Below, piece by piece: positions 61,148-64,000 of a stretch of 64,000 bases of DNA. Below the pieces are notes generated by a model that saw only the letters and a program-made list of their open reading frames with translations, did not search any database and was not told where the DNA came from. Origin of the DNA: Candidatus Vicinibacter proximus (GTDB lineage Bacteria > Bacteroidota > Bacteroidia > Chitinophagales > Saprospiraceae); the NCBI GenBank assembly GCA_016713905.1, contig JADJOE010000003.1, positions 496,001 through 560,000 of the forward strand, read 5' to 3'. The position numbers and the translations under genes were made by a program. Position 1 is the stretch's first letter, and every line of letters begins with the position of its first letter.

Positions 61148-62257
61148 TTATAAATCATGATAAATTACTTCTGCAATTCTTTTTTCGGTATCCGGAAGAA
61201 TCAGTAATTCATGAAGGGCACTGTAGGCGTTTTTGATTTCCTGATATTTTTGTGGCTCCAGTAACTGAGTTAATTCATAACTTATTCTTTCAGGATTCAT
61301 TTCATCCTGGATAAGTTCTTCAATGATTTTTTGATCGGCAATAAGATTGACCAAACTGATGTATTTTACTTTTATCAGTCGCTTGGCAATTTGGTAAGAT
61401 ATCCAGTTTCCTTTGTAGCAGACAATTTGCGGGACCCCGAAGAGCGCCGTCTCCAAAGTGGCAGTTCCGCTGGTTACCAACGCGGCTTTACTGATGGATA
61501 ACAAATTATAAGTCTCTTGATAAATTACTTTACAATGGATATTACTTTTCTCGATGATTTCCCGATAAAGTTGTTGGTGATGGGGTAATCCTGCAATCAC
61601 TAATTGATAAGACTTAAAGTTTTCAAGGCCCTGTAAAAAAATCTTCAACATGGTCTTGATCTCTTGTTTTCTGCTTCCAGGTAACAGAGCAATGACCGGT
61701 CTTTCATCCAGCTGGTTTCTTTTGAGAAAATCCGGATCTGCTTTAAATTCTTTGATGTGGTGCATTAAAGGATGTCCAAAATAATATGCATTTATACCAT
61801 GCCTGGAGAAAAATTCCTTTTCAAAAGGTAAGATGATAAATAATTTGTCTACATATTTTTTGAGTTTCAAAACGCGGTTTTCCTTCCATGCCCAAGCTTG
61901 GGGAGCAATATAAAAATATACTTTAATGTTGTTTTTTTTTGCCCATTCCGCCATCCTGAGATTAAAACCAGGATAGTCGATAAGCACCAGTGCATCTGGT
62001 TTGTCGCGGAGGATACTTTTTTTGGTCAGATTAAAGAGACCCATTATTTTTCTAAGATTCAGGATCACCTCTGCAAATCCCATAAAGCTGGCTTCTTCAT
62101 AGCGGACATCCAATGCAAAACCCTCGGCGGCCATTTTCTCGCCTCCCCAGCCTCGTGCCTTAACTTCGGGGTCGATGGCATGCAATGCAGCCAATAATTT
62201 GCTGCCATACAAATCACCGGAAGCCTCTCCTGCAATGATATAAATGTGCTTGGACAC
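61148..62257 (-). CDS. lpxB: Lipid-A-disaccharide synthase LpxB
   Basis: LpxB joins UDP-2,3-diacylglucosamine and lipid X to the disaccharide. The 369-residue GT-B protein has YIIAGEASGDLYGSKLL at the start, VLIDYPGFNLRMAEWA, YFYIAPQAWAWKE, ALLPGSRKQEIK and SGTATLETALFGVPQIVCYKG. I chose the GTG at 62257, whose G is shared with the TAG stop of the upstream gene and which puts SKHIYIIAGE at the N-terminus. An ATG at 62296 inside the previous gene would add 13 residues. It ends at the convergent junction facing the lpxD-A cluster. Confidence 0.95.
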   Translation of the reverse strand: MSKHIYIIAGEASGDLYGSKLLAALHAIDPEVKARGWGGEKMAAEGFALDVRYEEASFMGFAEVILNLRKIMGLFNLTKKSILRDKPDALVLIDYPGFNLRMAEWAKKNNIKVYFYIAPQAWAWKENRVLKLKKYVDKLFIILPFEKEFFSRHGINAYYFGHPLMHHIKEFKADPDFLKRNQLDERPVIALLPGSRKQEIKTMLKIFLQGLENFKSYQLVIAGLPHHQQLYREIIEKSNIHCKVIYQETYNLLSISKAALVTSGTATLETALFGVPQIVCYKGNWISYQIAKRLIKVKYISLVNLIADQKIIEELIQDEMNPERISYELTQLLEPQKYQEIKNAYSALHELLILPDTEKRIAEVIYHDL

Positions 62258-62583
62258 TAGTATTTTAATAAATCGTAACCATACAAATACATCCAAAGGA
62301 TTACATAAGCCAGAGTAGGAAATATAATTCCACGCATGGCTTCCAGCCAGTGGCGCTTGTTGAAAATTTGCATGGGGATTACATTTAGAATCAGAGCTAT
62401 AAGTCCAATGGTGCGCTCTCTGAAATTTGGGGACATTCCCAAACTGCTGATGATGTCCTGATCATCCAGAAAATCATAAATCATGAGTAGGATGGCATAG
62501 CCAACAAAGGGTAATATTAATCCTACAAGTATCCCTAAATAGACTTTGTTGTATGGGTGATTGGAGGGTGGAAATAAATTCAT
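62257..62583 (-). CDS. Small membrane protein between surE and lpxB
   Basis: The 108-residue protein has three predicted membrane segments (about residues 15-35, 57-74, 87-104). The family is not recognised, but a small membrane protein at this place between surE and lpxB is commonly seen in Bacteroidota. Its start overlaps the surE stop (ATGA, 62580-62583) and its stop shares a base with the lpxB start. All three genes are therefore coupled. Confidence 0.75.
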   Translation of the reverse strand: MNLFPPSNHPYNKVYLGILVGLILPFVGYAILLMIYDFLDDQDIISSLGMSPNFRERTIGLIALILNVIPMQIFNKRHWLEAMRGIIFPTLAYVILWMYLYGYDLLKY

Positions 62584-63356
62584 ATGGTTTGATTTTCTAA
62601 GTGCGCATTGGAAGGAAGTGCTTTATGCACCGTGAGATCATGTCCGGAAGGTACAACACTTATGTAACCATGATCCAGAGCCCACAGGTCTGTGTCGTGG
62701 TGTGGATCATCCCATAAAAACTGTCCGGTCAACCAATAATAGGTTTGATTTCTTGGGTCTTTGCCCTCTTTGAATTCCTCCACCCAGTTCCCCTCAGACT
62801 GTCTGCAAATTTTAATGCCTTTAATCTCCTTGCGGGTCAATTTTGGAATGTTGACGTTTAAAAGTTTGCAATCGTTAATCCCTTCACGGAGAACTTTGCT
62901 AATCAAAAAATCAATGTAAGGCATTGCTTGCCAAAAATCAGCATCAAAAGAATAATCTAACAGGGAGAAACCAATACTTGGGATTCCCTCTAAACTGGCC
63001 TCCATTGCAGCAGACATGGTTCCGGAATAGATGATATTAATGGAGGCATTCGATCCATGATTGATGCCCGACAGGCAAAGGTCAATGTTCCTTTCCTTGA
63101 GCAACACATTTTTGGCCAGTTTCACACAATCCACTGGCGTTCCACTGCATTCATAAGATTCGATATCCTCAAAAACATCAATTTTATGCAGTCTTAAAGG
63201 CAGATTCATGGTTATCGCATGTCCCATCCCTGATTGTGGTGAATTAGGGGCAACTACCACCACCTCACCGTGGTTTTTGGCAATTTCTACCAGCGCCTTT
63301 AAGCCCGGAGCAAAAATGCCGTCATCGTTGGTGACCAGGATTAACTTTTTATTCAT
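62580..63356 (-). CDS. surE: 5'/3'-nucleotidase SurE
   Basis: SurE is a metal-dependent nucleoside monophosphatase active in stationary phase and stress. The 258-residue protein has the metal site VTNDDGIFAPGL, the VVVAPNSPQSGMGHAIT loop, YECSGTPVDCVKLA and LCLSGINHGSNASINIIYSGTMSAAMEA. It is complete. It is the first gene of the surE-(membrane)-lpxB unit and shares a 72-bp divergent promoter region with holA. Confidence 0.95.
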   Translation of the reverse strand: MNKKLILVTNDDGIFAPGLKALVEIAKNHGEVVVVAPNSPQSGMGHAITMNLPLRLHKIDVFEDIESYECSGTPVDCVKLAKNVLLKERNIDLCLSGINHGSNASINIIYSGTMSAAMEASLEGIPSIGFSLLDYSFDADFWQAMPYIDFLISKVLREGINDCKLLNVNIPKLTRKEIKGIKICRQSEGNWVEEFKEGKDPRNQTYYWLTGQFLWDDPHHDTDLWALDHGYISVVPSGHDLTVHKALPSNAHLENQTI

Positions 63357-63428
63357 ATTAATTTTGGATGAAAGCCCAAAGATAGTCAGGTCCTGTTTAA
63401 TTTTACGGATTGGATTAACAACAGGAGG

Positions 63429-64000
63429 ATGGATTATCAGGCTATTTTAAAGGATTTTGTCAGCACTAAGGTTAAGCCGGTTTATTTTTTGACCGGAGAT
63501 GAAGATTACTTCATAGACAGTCTGGTGAAAGAGGCGGAAAGTCATCTCGTTCCTGAGGCCCAAAGGGATTTTAATCTTCAGGTAGTTTATGGTAAAGACA
63601 CAACGACCAGAGCATTGGTAGAGTATTGCAGACAGTTCCCTTTTATGGGGGATAAAAAATTGGTTGTCGTCAAGGAAGCTCAGGATTTAAAAGATTGGGA
63701 TGTGCTGGAGACTTATTTCAAACAACCGGTACCTACTACAACTTTGGTCATTGCTTTTAAAAATAAAAAACCCGACGGGAGATCAGCCTGGGTGAAAACA
63801 CTGAAAGAGAAACACGTTTTTTTTGAATCTAAGGGAATTTATGATTCTCAGCTTCCGGCTTTTATTTCGAATCTTGCTTCAGGGCTAAAACTCAAAATGG
63901 ATCAGGAAGCTTCTATGCTGGTTGCAGAATACATTGGCAACGATCTCAGCCAAATTAACAATGAACTCCAGAAGCTTAGAGTAAATCTGGAAGATGGCAG
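63429..64000 (+). CDS. holA: DNA polymerase III delta subunit, N-terminal part (runs off right edge)
   Basis: HolA opens the sliding clamp during clamp loading. The frame is open from the ATG at 63429 to the right edge (190 codons). The visible part has the delta-subunit start MDYQAILKDFVSTKVKPVYF, FLTGDEDYFIDSLVKEAE, FPFMGDKKLVVVKEAQDLK and VAEYIGNDLSQINNELQKL, the latter from the lid-domain region. An AGGAGG string lies immediately before the ATG, too close to act as a normal ribosome binding site. The C-terminal collar domain is outside the window. Confidence 0.92.
   Translation, partial: MDYQAILKDFVSTKVKPVYFLTGDEDYFIDSLVKEAESHLVPEAQRDFNLQVVYGKDTTTRALVEYCRQFPFMGDKKLVVVKEAQDLKDWDVLETYFKQPVPTTTLVIAFKNKKPDGRSAWVKTLKEKHVFFESKGIYDSQLPAFISNLASGLKLKMDQEASMLVAEYIGNDLSQINNELQKLRVNLEDG

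Noticed and set aside
1..64000. tRNA, rRNA, riboswitch or other known RNA genes
   Set aside because: I looked in all gaps of more than 100 bp for tRNA-like cloverleaf ends and known conserved cores and saw none; a covariance search would be needed to exclude small RNAs.

Overview
The window is a piece of a Bacteroidota chromosome, most probably from a Saprospiraceae-like lineage. The phylum is well supported: LpxC and FabZ are fused in one protein, a type IX secretion (T9SS) C-terminal sorting domain is visible in two exported proteins, a DUF1800/DUF1501 pair is present, Shine-Dalgarno sequences are mostly lacking, and TAnnTTTG-type -7 boxes occur. The family-level guess is inference from the mix of FISUMP, SprB-like, dockerin-bearing and propeller-type surface proteins. 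No rRNA, tRNA, CRISPR array or complete insertion sequence was seen.

Region 1 (1-4464) holds the sensor half of a large two-component-type propeller protein that runs off the left edge, a COG2085-type oxidoreductase and a lipoprotein. Region 2 (about 4465-23279) is an AT-rich accessory island. It contains an AbiE toxin-antitoxin pair bracketed by direct repeats, two orphan genes (one a PD-(D/E)XK-like nuclease) separated by attC-like imperfect hairpins, and a complete type I restriction-modification operon. That operon, in the order M-S-HTH protein-Doc-R, carries an embedded Doc toxin. The island ends with an AAA ATPase paired with a small VELK-motif nuclease-like protein, and a compact caspase/CHAT-like protein. 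It is littered with dispersed short repeats. The genes are mostly recognisable defence components, but the ATPase/nuclease pair with its caspase-like neighbour matches no named system that I know.

Region 3 (23280-26446) has a GC-richer secreted protein and then a 1.4 kb gene-free zone. That zone contains a 117-bp tandem array of hairpins. A separate variant just upstream keeps the spacing and one tetraloop but has all stems replaced by different, still self-complementary sequence.

Region 4 (26447-64000) is mainly conserved chromosome: cmk, a small acidic protein, queA, an FtsX-like permease, infC-rpmI-rplT, clpC, a STAS protein with RNase Z, a T9SS/DUF1501/DUF1800 cluster, yaaA, a penicillin-acylase family hydrolase, several outer-membrane and lipoprotein genes of unknown role, fabI, recN and a TPR glycosyltransferase-like membrane protein. 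It ends with lpxD-lpxC/fabZ-lpxA plus an ABC ATPase, then lpxB-(membrane protein)-surE diverging from holA, which is cut by the right edge. The lipid A genes form two groups around a convergent junction. A dispersed element of about 320 bp appears at three junctions in this half of the window, each time between two convergent genes.
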